A stretch of DNA of 64,000 bases from Paracyclopina nana (GCA_019096065.1 JAGUCH010000003.1:5146001-5210000), one strand, 5' to 3'; positions 11,442 through 23,475 are shown, counted from the stretch's first letter. The notes: generated from the sequence alone by a model not told the origin. Numbers and translations are program-made.

Positions 11442-13380
11442 CTAGGAAATACATTTTGATATCTGCACTTTTCCGAAAATCTCCGAATTGCTGAATTCAA
11501 CGGGAACATTTGAGTGATTATTGATTAAAGCAAACAGAACAAGCCGATCAGAAGACTTTTCATACCTCACCTCTAGTTCTTCATCAGTCACTTCTAGGTC
11601 TTCGTCATTAGGTATGATGCGTACTCTCTCACCTTCGGCGATTCGAGTATTTTTGGTAAGTCTGAGTTTGATGGACGTTCGCTTGGATCTCCTGCTAATA
11701 TGAATGACTTTTCCTTTCGCGAAACTCGAGGCATACACATCTTCAAGGCAATATTTCCGTATTTCATCATTGACTGACTTAGAAAATTGAGCAACTATAT
11801 TGGTGTCGATGAGATCGTACATGTAGACAATCGGCCTAAAAGATAAGAAAAAAGAACCAGTATAATAATGAATGCGAGAAAAGACTAGTTATGGGAGAAA
11901 AGTCACATTAAGGGTGACAGATGATGATGGCCGAATCGGCTCAATTTAGTTTTCGTTGAAGAGATAAGTCATGTGTTGAGTGCTTTACTTAGACTTTGGC
12001 GTCTTGAGTGGGTAACGAAAAATACTTTCTATTTGAAATCTTCGTAACACGGATTTTGAATTCATGAAAGCCTAAAGCACTGAATAGGATGTAAATAAGT
12101 TTTGTGCCAAAATAGGCTTCTTTTGAAGTTATTGAGCTTTTCTTCGTAGCAGACTCTGTTAAGATAGCAGTGCTGGAGCATGTGTTGCTGTATAATAAAT
12201 AGAGCAGCTTAATTTGCACAAACAGGATGCTCCGCAGCACTCAAAATATATCTTGCACTGAAGAAGCTAATGCTCACCTTGGATGTATGGACAAGTCAAA
12301 GTCGGGAACTAATTCGAATATTAATGGAACTTTGGCTTCGTCGTTAAGAAGTCCCTTTTTTGAGGCCAATCGAAAATATCGATGCTCTTTTAGGCAATGG
12401 AGTCGCATCCAGTGGCCAACCATGACTTTTCGCTCTTCCCTGGACACTTCTAAGAATGGATTGACAGAAAAGCATCGCGTTTTGGGGTCAATTTGATCAA
12501 AGTTCACCAGATGCGTTTTCGAAACAGACAATTTGTACTGATGGCACTCTAAACAGGGTCGTTCCTTGTCATTGTAGCACGAATGGCGATCACTTCTCTC
12601 TGATCTTGTTGAGCTTGAATGAGATTGGCCACTCCTGGACAACGCAGCCGAGTGTCTTTGAAGAAACTCGTCTGTTTTCTTCAATAAAGAGTTAGAATCT
12701 TCCAAATCAAGCACATCATCAATGTCGATGGGTGAAAGCGCCTTTCTCTTTTTCTTTGGCTTAGCTTCTAGTTTCCGGATTGCATTGGTGCTTGAGCTGC
12801 TCTCGCTGCAAGGCCTTTGCACTTGTCGGATGACAAGTTGATCCAAATCAATGCCGTTTTGCTGAGCGTAACAATTGATCTTTCCGTCCAAAGTCTCGCT
12901 CTCAAAGCTGCGTTTTTTCCTCTTGACAGGGATAAATCCGCAACTGCTGGATTGGCTCTCGTCATCAGACAGATCTATCAAGGTTATGGTGCGATCATCA
13001 TTCGAAATAGGGTCAGGAGCTTCCACCAAAGTTACGACCCGATCAGCTTCATTAGTGTCTTGCTTCGTCTTGATGTTGAAGTCACGAATTCTTTGAAACC
13101 TTGCCGCATTCGACGTCTTGGGAGGTAGAGTAAGTCTGGTCAGTTTCCATTGCACATTTTCTTGGTTCGTCTTCTCGACTAGAGTCTCTTGGTCAAGGAG
13201 ACGTGCTTTTCTTTTGCATGGCACGAATCCACTGCTCTTTTTCAGGGCTTTGCAGCCTTTACTCACATGGCCGAACTCACCGCAGGATTTACAGCGCACA
13301 TTGGGACATTTGGAGGTCTTGTGTCCCACATAGTCTTGGCAGAGGTAGCACAAAACTTTGCCATCCTCGGCAGAGGCCAT
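11442..13380 (-). CDS. CCHC zinc-knuckle nuclear protein
   Basis: Exon 1 (12278-13380) and exon 2 (11442-11835) join AG|G to give about 498 aa. The N-terminus has two zinc knuckles: an atypical CX2CX5HX4C at residues 11-25 and a canonical CX2CX4HX4C at 30-43. A long low-complexity region follows with basic clusters (KPKKKRK, KRKKR) that look like nuclear signals and acidic DIDD/DLSDDE motifs. A folded-looking C-terminal part of about 200 residues contains a CLECH motif. Knuckles of this kind bind single-stranded nucleic acid. The exact family (a ZCCHC-type protein) is not identified. The 442-bp intron contains an alternative open exon (11989-12187) that also fits the phase but would end the protein early. 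Confidence 0.75.
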
Positions 13381-14512
13381 CCTTTATTTTGTTCTCAACT
13401 CTCTCTTACTGGCTTGCTGCTCAGACTCAGCAAGCCATGAGCCCACGACCGAAAATGACCGATTTTCGCCGTGCGAGAGCGCGATTAGGGACCGATGATT
13501 CGCCATCTGCTACGACTACGAGGGAGCGCCTTTGTGCGATCAAAAATTGGGCGCGCAATATTTTATTATTTTTCACCACCTGCTCCTCCTGAACAAAAAA
13601 GCCTCTCCAGTCTCCAGCTCTAAGCTTGGCAGCTTAAGGACAAAACTTACTGAAGTAGCGAAGTAGTCGAGCGCTACTTCTGCTTCTGCGATAGGTCTTG
13701 CAGTTTTTAATAAGTTTATCTTGGAGTTTATGTTCTTTTGATGCAAAATGAGCTATCCAATGCAGAATCTTCAGAATTTTCATACCGACTTGTAGGAGAG
13801 AACAAAAGATTATCTGGTGACACTGAAAAGTTTTCCAAAAGGCAGAGACTTAGGACCTTTCCATGTGTTTGTACAAAAAATAAAACTCAAAAACGGTTTT
13901 TGATGGTACAAAAAATTGGTCTTTGGCAACTAGCAAGAGAAGTAAACAAATTAGTAAACATCCAGTACGCAAAAAGTAAACAAAAAACGTAAATAAACAA
14001 TGAAAACGGTCTTGCAAAAACGGTTTTGTTTGGTACATTTTTTTATACCTCAAAACCAAAAGTGAGCACATGGAAAGGACCTTATATTGTATTATGCATG
14101 TATTGTATTTATATTACTTATAATGTAAGTCTCTGCAAAAAGGTTTAAAGAGTTTTACCAAATACAGATATTTTACTCACTCACTATGCATTTATTAAAC
14201 AACACATCCATAGGCACATTTTAGAATTATTTGGAATAGTCACAGGGTATATCTGTTCAGCTTCAAATCCGCTTAAGTTCGAATCCGCAAAAGTTCGATC
14301 AGCGTAGCCACTACAGCTTTTAGAGCAAAATTGTGAGCATCCTAAAGACTCCTGTTCACTTGTCCCTTGTGCGATACCCCAGAGACCGGCTTAATTGCGT
14401 TGCGTCACAATTGATTGCGAGGCAAGTTTAGACTTGAGGCTTGATTCCACTTTTCTCGACTTCACTGTTGATATTGCGTTTGTCATCGTTGAAGTCTCCT
14501 ATGCAGCTATGG
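13381..14512. other. Intergenic, no gene recognised
   Basis: Contains the likely promoter of the zinc-knuckle gene, a GC-rich patch near 13440-13560 including GGGCGCGC, then AT-rich sequence with short ORFs of no recognisable family. Confidence 0.45.
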
Positions 14513-15253
14513 CTATTTCGGGACCATAGACATACTGGCATCGGAGTCAGGTTTTCGTCCAAGAGCTGTCACTTCTATGATTTTGCAACCTATGCATCTG
14601 CTATTTTTTGTGCAACCAATTTTCGCTTCTTTGCACTCACAATAGTTCTTGTGGCAACCAGACCTCTTGCAGTTGCACCCTTTGTTATGCCTGCTATCCC
14701 CTTCACTATTGAGCTTTCTGATCTGAAAATGAACCGAGTTGCATTAAAATGCAAGCATAACCAAAATGCTATCACTCACCTTTCGGCGAAATGCGTTAGG
14801 GTTCCTTTCAAGGCACTGCTTTATCGACCCTGTATGACCTCTTAGTGCATCAAATTACTATTGCAATTGTTGCAAAATTCACCATTGGCGAAACACTCAC
14901 AGTTTAAGGCATTGCGACTTGGTGCAGTTGCACGGTTTCCTGGCCCTGGGCTTGACCCCAGTCGACTCAAACATGTCTGGCGTTTTCTCAACGAGCTGAC
15001 AAGGGGCAGGCTAAATGGAGGTCACAATCGCTACTAAAGGTTCCAGCTTTGGAGTGACAAGTTGCTGCTGCTGAGGCTGTGCGACCGCAATAACCTTAAG
15101 CAAAACAGGAAAAAGTGACACAAAAGTTATTATATCCGCTCATGAATTGGTGGTACTCACTTTGCGGCCTTGCAGCTGAACCAAGCTCGTACTTGGAGCA
15201 GAAGTCGATTCTATTACTATGACGGCCTCAGAGGGGAGGAAGACTCGTTGCAT
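14513..15253 (-). pseudogene. Broken LIN54-like (tesmin/TSO1 CXC) gene copy
   Basis: Reading leftwards: a 31-codon ATG exon (15161-15253), an exon region 14780-15094, and an intact last exon (14513-14722). The last exon encodes a clear second CXC repeat (GCNCKRSGC...[12 protein letters not shown]). The first CXC repeat is present (KPCNCTKSQC, then ECFANGEFCNNCN) but the two halves lie in different frames because about 5 nt are missing after CLK, and a further stop and frame change follow. An earlier in-frame TAG lies near 15011. Introns with good GT/AG ends survive, so this is a duplicated rather than a retroposed copy. LIN54 is the DNA-binding subunit of the MuvB/DREAM complex, which reads CHR promoter elements. 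Only the CXC region is kept. Confidence 0.82.
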
Positions 15254-16169
15254 TTTCTGAGCTCGATTCGGCCTCAAGGGAAGAAATGTAGAAACTTAGA
15301 TATGAAAAGCTAGATTAATAACTTTCAAACTTTTAAGTAATGATGGGCGGCGGAAATTGATTTAGCCATTTGTACTACCGAAAAGCCCAATGAAAGCTAG
15401 GCCTATCCGAAAATGCATACATTTTGGGGTGGTCAAATTCATCAAAGTTAGGTTTGCACCATGTACTGTCGGTGAGTTTGGCTACTTTTGCACAGAGTTG
15501 CGATATATAAGTAAAGATTCTGATTTCTAGCAAGATTTCCATAAGTGACTTACTTTTTACAACATGCATTGCTGAAAAAGGACATTTTATGCTTTTAAAA
15601 ATTGTTTGAGTTACGGCCGTTTTTGTGTAGGTGGTCGGAAAAGTGGTCGCTTGTGAAATGGTCTAAGAAAATTGTGGTCGCAAAAAGTGGTCGTTTTGGA
15701 CCAAAAAGGTGGTTGAAGGGATGTACTGTAAAAAGTCCGCGATGTGAAATGTCCAGATAAAAAAAGTCCGGTTGCAAAAAGTCCAGATACTATAAGTCCG
15801 CTCATATAAAGACCAGATATCAAAAGTCCTTTTTCCAATTAAATAATCATTTGAGGGATTAGATTGCAAAAGATTCTATTAAATCTTTAATGAAGATCTA
15901 TGAAGCCATAAGACTTGAATTCATGAAAAGGCCGACCCAAAAAACTAGCTTTTTACTAATTATTAGTTTATTAATCCCCGCTACCATTCAATAACCCAGC
16001 TAGAACTTTGATAGAACTTTGAAAAATTGATTCTATATGCAGTTGTTTTAAGGTTGCTTTCATATCTTTATGGTACCCTGGACTTGTTCTTTAAATTGAA
16101 CAATTTTGTGCTTTCTGAGATAGCCATGTACATAACATGAAAACAATAGTTATTTATTTCGAGCTGGGG
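15254..16169. other. Intergenic, start of repeat island
   Basis: AT-rich. Near 15640-15840 short GTGGTC/AAAGTCC motifs recur every 15-30 bases as a degenerate tandem array. No gene is seen. Confidence 0.4.
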
Positions 16170-16290
16170 CACATAAAGTCGGGTCATTAAATAGCTGACC
16201 TCGGATTTTAAAATGGAAAAACACTCGTACAATTACAGTCCTCGCAGGCTCGGGCTAGTAAAGCTGTACTCAAGTTATCCCATTTTTACG
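16170..16290 (-). repeat. Dispersed repeat, copy 2 (inverted to 3.5 kb)
   Basis: Reverse-complement match to 3540-3680 around the CTCGCAGGCTCGGGCTAG core and the AGCTGACCTCGGATTTTAAA core. Confidence 0.55.
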
Positions 16291-16332
16291 TCCTGTTTTA
16301 AGTCCTATACATAGCATGCCATTTCATGATGT

Positions 16333-16400
16333 TTCCATAGCTCAGAGTATTGGAATGCTGATCCAAAAGTCTGAGGTTCAAACCTAGGATGATCCTCTCT
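16333..16400 (+). other. tRNA-like pol III promoter relic (SINE head?)
   Basis: An A-box-like TAGCTCAGAG is followed about 30 bases on by a good B box, GGTTCAAACCT. The D and anticodon arms do not pair properly, so this is a tRNA-derived repeat fragment, not a working tRNA. Confidence 0.4.
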
Positions 16401-16729
16401 TTTTTCTAACTTCTTTGGAATTTGGATTAGTTCCATGGAATATGAGGGGCATTAAATTACTTAAAATCCCTCAAATTTGATTCCAGGGCCATTAAAAGTA
16501 TATTAATATCCCCCAAATTCCTTAGAAAGAACTGTGGTTTTTAAGAGCTGAGTCGGATCGGTAAACTGAATTATAACACTAGGAAATCATATTACAGTAT
16601 ATAAAACCATTTCGTTTCATTTCATTTCTTTGATATTGAAACTTGATTGTAATGTGCATGGGTGCTTTGCTCTTTTCTGTATTTGTTCTATGGAGCAAAG
16701 AAACACCTTTTTGAGAAGTTATGGCATTG

Positions 16730-17188
16730 CACAGTGGGTCAAAAAGCCATTTTCACGCGCACGAGAAAATCCGCCAAATCGCCCGAATTCTCATTTAACC
16801 ACCAATTTTCAAATTATAATTGGGTTGACTTCTAGGCAAAGAAAAGAGCCAAAAATGGTTTGAATTGACAGATACATATTCAAATTTGACAACGACATCA
16901 AAGGTGGCTTGAAACAGAGTTCAGCAAGAAAAATGGTAATATAGCCATTTTTGGCCATTATTTGGGCCACCATAACAGTTGATTGAAATCGTATTGAATT
17001 GTTCTTTTCTGACTGAAAGTGCAATCAGACCCCATTTAATGATTATTCATCAAAATTGGCTGCGGAAATTTGCGGACTTGGGAGCCCAGAATGTTAGTTT
17101 TTAGCTTACGGCCCTATGAAAATTGACTCCTACGATTTCGCGAGTTTTATTTCCCGTGCGCGTCCAGAAGGCATTTAGAGCCACTGTG
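16730..17188. mobile_element. Second Transib-like MITE with intact target duplication
   Basis: This 459-bp element begins CACAGTGGGTCAAAAA and ends in the inverted CCACTGTG. It is flanked by the 5-bp duplication CATTG (16725-16729 and 17189-17193). The terminal repeats share a further ACGCGCACG block about 25 bp in. It has no ORF for a transposase. Its ends, target-site length and G-run match the element in the K2P gene, though its interior differs. Confidence 0.8.
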
Positions 17189-19519
17189 CATTGTAAGCCT
17201 AAAAACCCGTTGATAACTTTGGAGCCATGTGGCTAATTCTGTGAAATTCAAAATAAGGGAAAATTCCAGAATCAAATGACCTACCCCTATAGTACCCTAA
17301 CATAGTGGAATGATTAAGTTATTTTCCAACATGGGCATAGATATGTTCTTGGGCTGAGCTAGAGGGCCAACTTTTGGGCTTAGGTGGAAAATTGCTGATT
17401 TTTTAGACTACGTGCATTGTCCAGTTTTTCCATTATTTCATATTCCTGGAAAATATTAAAACGTTCCATCGCAAATAAGGTACCAAGGCTATCTTAGTTC
17501 CACTTAATGAAAAAAGGACCCATTGCTAATTGTCCCCTAGACTATGTTAGATTGTTTTATGCCCCATGGCAAATTGTCACTAAGCAAATTGTCTCATAGC
17601 ATTTTGTCACATAGCATATAATGGCCTATAGGGATTCGGAGCTAAGCACTGTGCACTAGATGGCGTTAAATTCAGATGGCTTGACGTCATGTTCGCGTGA
17701 TCGCAGATGACCCATCGGCCATTTTGGATCGGAGTCGTTACCAGAATTTGATCTCAATAAAAGCCATAGAGAGCTAGCTGAATAAATTGAAGCAGCCACT
17801 TTTAATGCTTAGGCTGATCTAGTAGCATTTTTAATTGATGCACTAGCAGGCCCAAAAGCCAGCCCAAACGCCAGCCTTAAAATTGGCTAAAAAGTTGATT
17901 ATAGGGTGATAATAGAAGAGGCATATTCAGGTTGGTGGTGAGAGGCATAAATTTTGGTTGGTCGCGCTCTGCTGTGCGTTGGGAGGCAATAACTAAAAGA
18001 TTTCATAATCTCTGTTCTGATTTAATGCTGCATTGGTTTCAAAGAAGAAACAAACACTACTCACCATTTTAAGCTTTTCACTTTTATTGAACACCTATTT
18101 TTCATCATTAAGAATCAAAGATTTTGCCAATTTTTGCAAGAACTATTTGCAAAATTGCTACTTTAAGGCTTGCGTTTTACCAGTTTTTCCGTGCCAGTAC
18201 AACAACTATAGCATGGCAATCATGATTACCAGAAAAATTTGTTTCCTCAACTTATTTCAAGTGATGGCTAATTTGCTGAAAAATTGGCCATTTCTATTGA
18301 ATCCACACCAGATGAACTTTTTTGTTTTGAACTCATACAGAGCAGAGCTCCAAAAAGTAAGGCTATTTCTTCTGATTTGATCCATCATGCTCAGGTCTGG
18401 ATATGATGTGACTCATGATCCAAAATTCCTTGACTTTCATGAATCTTACTCAAAATGGTACCAATCTGTTCCTTGAATCAATTGTGCTGTTACAAGCTCA
18501 AAATGAGCTCTTTCTTTGCCATTTTGTTCCCAACAATTCCAAAAAACGTTTTGTTTACTTATAGTCAGAAGCGCGCCAAAGGAACCAAAAATTCCGCCCC
18601 ATCTATTGCATTTTGTTTGTCTTTTGTTCCCTATTTAGCAAACAAGACCTTGCAAAATGGTAAGATTATAACAAAATCGTATTTTTTTGGAGCCATACGT
18701 AAATAAGGCTTGAAAAAATGCCTCTTTTCTAAATAAATAAAGGCAGAACTAAGCATTTTGCCATCTGAGATGGCACATGCGGGCAGCTTTCAGCCATCTG
18801 AGAATTTACGCGCTGACCGCTGGGCAAAATATGGGCCGATTTCCAGTACCCTATAGCAAATGGTCTTATAGCATATTGACGTTCCATACTAAATTGTCTA
18901 ATAGCTTATGGGGAACACAAGACAAGTATAATGCAATAGATGGTGCTGAAATTTTGGCTGTCAGGCGTGCATGCTTTCACGCGTCGCAATTGCCGAAAAA
19001 ATAGCGCATTTTCAAAAACATAAACAAAGCTGTTTTTGCTAATTTAGTTAAATAAGTGTCAAAGAGGGTGCTCAGATGGTGCTTGTAACACTTAGAATTA
19101 AACAAGGAACAGAATGGTGCAGATTTGAGCAATTTTCATGAAAGTCAAGTCAAGGAATTTTGGATCATGAGGCATATCATATCCAGGCTTGAGCATGATG
19201 GATCGAAAATGAGAAAAATGCCTTACATTACCTTACTCAATTCTCTTACAGTTCCAAACAAGCAGGCTCAACTTGAGAGGATAAATAAAAATATCCAAGA
19301 TTTCAACAAAACGGTCAATTCTTTGAGAAAAACTAGGGCCTACAGTTTTGAGCAAAAGTTTTTACTAATTTTGTACCATCATAATTGTTAATTATTTTTC
19401 TCTACGGCAACCGAAAATCCCTTATAAGGTTTCGATTTCAAAATAGTTCTCAGTTTATTTCTCTTCCAAGGCTAGCACATAATAGGGAAAAACAAAATGA
19501 AAAGTTGAGATTGGACTAC
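17189..19519. repeat. Foldback repeat region
   Basis: Arms 18379-18475 and 19103-19204 are inverted copies of each other (cores TGGATCATGA and CATGAAAGTCAA) enclosing about 630 bp. Around 17640-17740 and 18935-19020 a related block carries AGATGG near TGACGTCA-like sequence and recurs near 48.23 kb. Short ORFs here are not family-like. Confidence 0.6.
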
Positions 19520-19860
19520 TTTTTTAGTCTGAATAGCCCTTGCAGTCTTAAGCAGCCTCAATTGACAGTCTAGAACAGCCTCAAATTCTCAGTCTTGAGT
19601 GGCCTTAATTTGTAGTCTTGAGCAGCCGCAATTTACATCTTGAACAGCCTCAAATTACTGTCTTGAGCGGCCTCACTTTGTAGACTTGGGTGGCCTCAAT
19701 TTATAGTCTTGGGTGGCATCAATTTGTAGTCTTGAGCAGCCACAATTTGTGCCATGAAAAGTCCTAATTGTAAGCAATTTGCGGTCTTGAACAGCCTCAC
19801 TTTGTTGTCTTGAGCAGTAGCTTGTAGTTTTGAGCAGCCCTATATGAAGTCCAGAACAGC
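19520..19860. repeat. Degenerate tandem array, about 26-bp unit
   Basis: About 12 units of the type AGTCTTGAGCAGCCTCAAT with substitutions and small indels. Confidence 0.7.
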
Positions 19861-19979
19861 ATGTTACAGTTTTAGTTTTATATCATAGGTTAAAAATGTG
19901 CGATGCAAAATTGCAATGGCCGCATGGTGTCAATTGGCAGTGGTTCAAACTCAGTCTCGTTATTGAGCTAGAAGTAGAA

Positions 19980-21990
19980 GCGGGCAGCTGTACTTGGATC
20001 GACTTGGACATACTTTCCTTGGATAGACTGCAACTGATCGCCCTTGGATAGACAGACAGAACTCATAGTCCCTGGATTGACAAGACGGATCGTCCTTGGA
20101 TCGACTATGAAGACAAACAGTCCTTAGATCAATGAAACGAATAGTCTTTGGATTGACTAATATGACTTGGTGACAAGGTGAAACAAAGGCCAAATGTGGG
20201 CCTTGTCAAAAATCGCAATTTTGCTCAAGCAATTATTCACATTTCTCAATCTGATTTTTTGTATCAGCTAGCACTCTTGTTTTAAGATAATTTTTCTCCT
20301 CTCCTTACATTGTTTTTTGTGGATTTTCTATAGGAGTTTTGGGCGTACATGAACAGGACATTAATGTGAAGCAAAGTCAAACTTTCAACTCATTGTGAGC
20401 ATGCAGGAGCGAAAACTTACACATCGCACTATACTTCTACTTAATTGCTAATTAAGCCCGTAATTCTTGACTAAAGGCCCTTCTCATATTGCCGGAAATA
20501 GCTAAGCTAAGTAAAAATTAGCTGAGCTGAGGTAAAAATAGCTAAGCATCATAACTCTGATCAGAAGATAGCAAGACCTGTCGATGCAAGTACAGTATGT
20601 TTTCCCAGTCGGACCAAGGCTGATTCATCCTGTTGATGCAAGTACTACCCATCTTTTTTCTATCCAAGGTTGGTCGATCTAAGGACTATATGTTCTCATA
20701 GTCGATCCAAGAACGGTTTGTCTTGTCGATCCAAGTACAGTTCATTTTTCTTATCTAACAAAATTCATGTCAGTCCTGGTCTATCCAAGGACTATGTGTT
20801 ATAACAGTCGATCCAAGGATGATATGTGTTGTCAATCTGGGGACTGTCCATAGCAGTAGTTGATCCAGGGAAGATTTGTTTTGTTGATGCAAGGCCAGTT
20901 TGTCTTAGTCTATCCACGGACGATCCATTGTCGATCCAAGGGTAGGAGTCCATAGAAGCCAAAGACTTGCAAAGCAAGCATGTGTTGACTTGGGTCACTT
21001 TATGATGGATCAAAATAGTAGGTCGAGTCCGTCTTGGAATTTCAACCAACCTGGGATTTTGGGTTATTGTTAGAGAAAAATGAATCCCTATCACCCTCAG
21101 CAAAAGTAAGACCCTGCGACAAATCCCTGAGAGGTCAGTAATAATTAGAGAACCTCGCAAATAGCTTATTCCACATATTTCTTTGATTGTTGCATGCTTA
21201 CAGTTGTTATCGCTTCTTATTTACTGACATCACAACCTCGTCAGTAAATAAGAACCGATAACAACCACAACCATGCTACGATCAAAGACGCGGAAGATAA
21301 TGAGCCTATGCTAGTCTTTCTAATTACACTTAAGATGCTGGATGATGTAAGATCGGCATTACATTATTGGACCAATCAAAATCAGGTGCAAATTTGCAAT
21401 GGCCAATCAGAAGTAATTATTTTGTTGACATTTTTTGCTCTTGGGAAGCGAGACAATTTTTTTAAGGCTCGTGTTAAGCATAAAGCTTATCATATTTTGC
21501 AAAATAAAATCGCTGCTTCATCTTGTGAGACATTTTCCACGAAGAAGATTATGAAGCAACATTTGAGCCTACAAAACGATGGGTTTATTGATGAACATAT
21601 TGAAAAGCTCAGTTTTATGGCGGCTTGTACTTTTGCACCAAGAAAATGTCATGCCGCTCTTATTTCATCTAGCCTCTTAAGATTACACTGTACACATTAA
21701 ATATACTGAGTAGCTGATCTGGATGAACACTTTGAAACTGATAATGGGTGGCCATACTTGTATTGCCTAGAACATACAATAGTGTCTCTAGATAGACTAC
21801 AACAGATAGTCCAAAGATTGACCATAAAAACTTAGTCCTTGGATTGACAAGACAGAACTATCCTTGGATCGACTGCTCTGATGTAGAAGAAGCCTTGGAT
21901 TGACAGTTAAAACATATATTCTATGGATGGGCTAGAAGGATTAACATGATTTGCCACCCCCAAAGATACTATGTTATTCTAGTCTATCCA
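19980..21990. repeat. Inverted arrays built on a TCGATCCAAGG motif
   Basis: The motif CCTTGGATCGAC recurs about every 35-45 bp in 19985-20160 and again in 21780-21930. Its reverse complement GTCGATCCAAGG recurs in 20580-20950. The oppositely oriented blocks could form a long imperfect hairpin. The interval also contains the snapback element at 21033-21288. An ORF at 21308-21700 has no recognisable family. Confidence 0.6.
21033..21288. repeat. Snapback element relative plus 48-bp inverted repeat
   Basis: Positions 21033-21165 match 58501-58630 (shared cores CTTGGAATTTCAA and CCACCCTCAGCAAA-like sequence). Beside it, 21181-21228 and 21240-21287 are inverted copies identical at about 41 of 48 positions around an 11-base loop, with the inner 15 bases perfect. 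Confidence 0.7.
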
Positions 21991-22443
21991 AGGATGATAG
22001 AGAATAGTATCATAACAAAAACATGCCATGGGCCTACAATTTTGAAGAATCACTTAAGGGTAAAAATGAGACTTATAAAGTTATGGGGAATGCAAAATTA
22101 GAGCTCCACGCAAAAATTCACTTCATTTGGCCGAGGCCTGCTGGATATATTACAAATATACTAAAAATGCTTACAAACAAGTACCCTTGGGTGTCCGAAT
22201 CGAAAAAAAGTCATTAATACAAATTGTAGCCCTGGCAAAATGGGAGCCACACACAAAAATTCTTGAGAGCAGAGAAAAATAGAAGTCTGTCATTTGGTGG
22301 GGAAAAAAATGGCACAAATAAAGATCATGCACGATTGGGAGAGGAATGCACGTGCCAAATTTAAGGTTGCCTGCTCAGTACATGCACAGGGCTTACAAAT
22401 AATCATACTAGTTCCAATGTGGATGTCTCCTTTTCATTTGATT

Positions 22444-22891
22444 CTGCTAAATGTGGAGGATGGGCCTTTGGCCCACTCCCTAATTACTATGTAATGGCAA
22501 GCCTATGGTCTGCCCTAAAGTGTTCAATTAAGTAGAAGATAATTAGGTTCCGCTAAATGTGAAGGGTGGGCCTTCCGCCCACTCCCTAATTACTATGTAA
22601 TGGCAAGCCTATGGCATGCCCTAAAGTGTTCAATTAAGTAGAAGAATTAGATTCCGCTAAATGTGAAGAGTGGGCCTTCGGCCCACTCCCTAATTACTAT
22701 GTAATGGCAAGCCTACATCTTGCCCTAAAGTGTTCAATTAAGTAGCAGATAATTTGATTCCGCTAAATGTGGAGGGTGGGCCTTAGGCTCACTCCACAAT
22801 TACTATGTAATGGCAAACCTACAGCATACCATTGAAGCTTCATGTTAATTGGCAGGCCTACGGGCTGCCCTAAAGTGTTCAATTAAGTAGG
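22444..22891 (+). repeat. Tandem repeat, about 105-bp unit, 4.3 copies
   Basis: Unit starts are near 22444, 22550, 22653 and 22759. Each unit carries a short palindrome around GGGCC; in the third it is a perfect 7-bp stem, AGTGGGC/GCCCACT, with a CTTCG loop (22669-22687). Each ends in AAGTGTTCAATTAAGTAG. Confidence 0.8.
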
Positions 22892-23390
22892 TAGCAGATA
22901 AAATTGAGGATAAAGTATGTGTCTAACATGTTTAACATCTAAATGGAAGATTTTTAAGTAATGTTCACCTGAGTTTTACGATCTAAAATCAGGGGCAACC
23001 TTTTCAACTCCTAAATTGATGCAAATGTTAGAGTCCTGTTGCTATTGCACTGATGGATGGAAAAACTAGGCCTATGTACCGATCACTTTTTGAGGCTTTT
23101 AGAGTTTTGTGTCCCAACTTTTCACGTCTTCAGCTGATTTTTATAGGCAAGCAGAGATTCATTTTTGGAAATTTTCCCTTACACAAGGGTTTTTGGGTGT
23201 AAATTCCACCACACTCACTGCCTGTATCGCAAAATTACAAAAATTGGCCATTAGATCATAAAACAGACCCCATTAGATTTTAAAACACAGGTATAAAGTT
23301 GGCTCCAGCAACTCCGCCTTAGGTATTAAAAATATGTTCTTAGGTCATAAAACGTAAACAGCACATAGGTATTAAAACTTAGGTCTTAGT

Positions 23391-23475
23391 ATGGTTTCCC
23401 AGGTGGCTCACTGGAAGAGTGTCTGGCTGCAAAACAGACTGTACCAGGTTCGAATCCCGCAGGGGTCAGAGAAAT
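23391..23475 (+). other. tRNA-Cys-like SINE head
   Basis: It shows a D-arm GCTC...GAGT, an anticodon-type loop CTGCAAA (GCA) with a four-pair stem, and a B box GGTTCGAATCCC. The 5' acceptor strand does not pair with the 3' side, so it looks like a tRNA-derived repeat rather than a gene. Confidence 0.5.

Noticed and set aside
11989..12187. Middle exon of the zinc-knuckle gene
   Set aside because: It fits the phase but would end the protein before the well-formed last exon, and the direct 12278-to-11835 join gives a longer coherent product.
21308..21700. 130-codon ORF in the repeat island
   Set aside because: No recognisable family, no splice or start context, and embedded among repeats. Probably chance.
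23391..23475. Functional tRNA-Cys
   Set aside because: The B box and anticodon loop are good but the acceptor stem and T stem do not pair. Kept only as a tRNA-like repeat.
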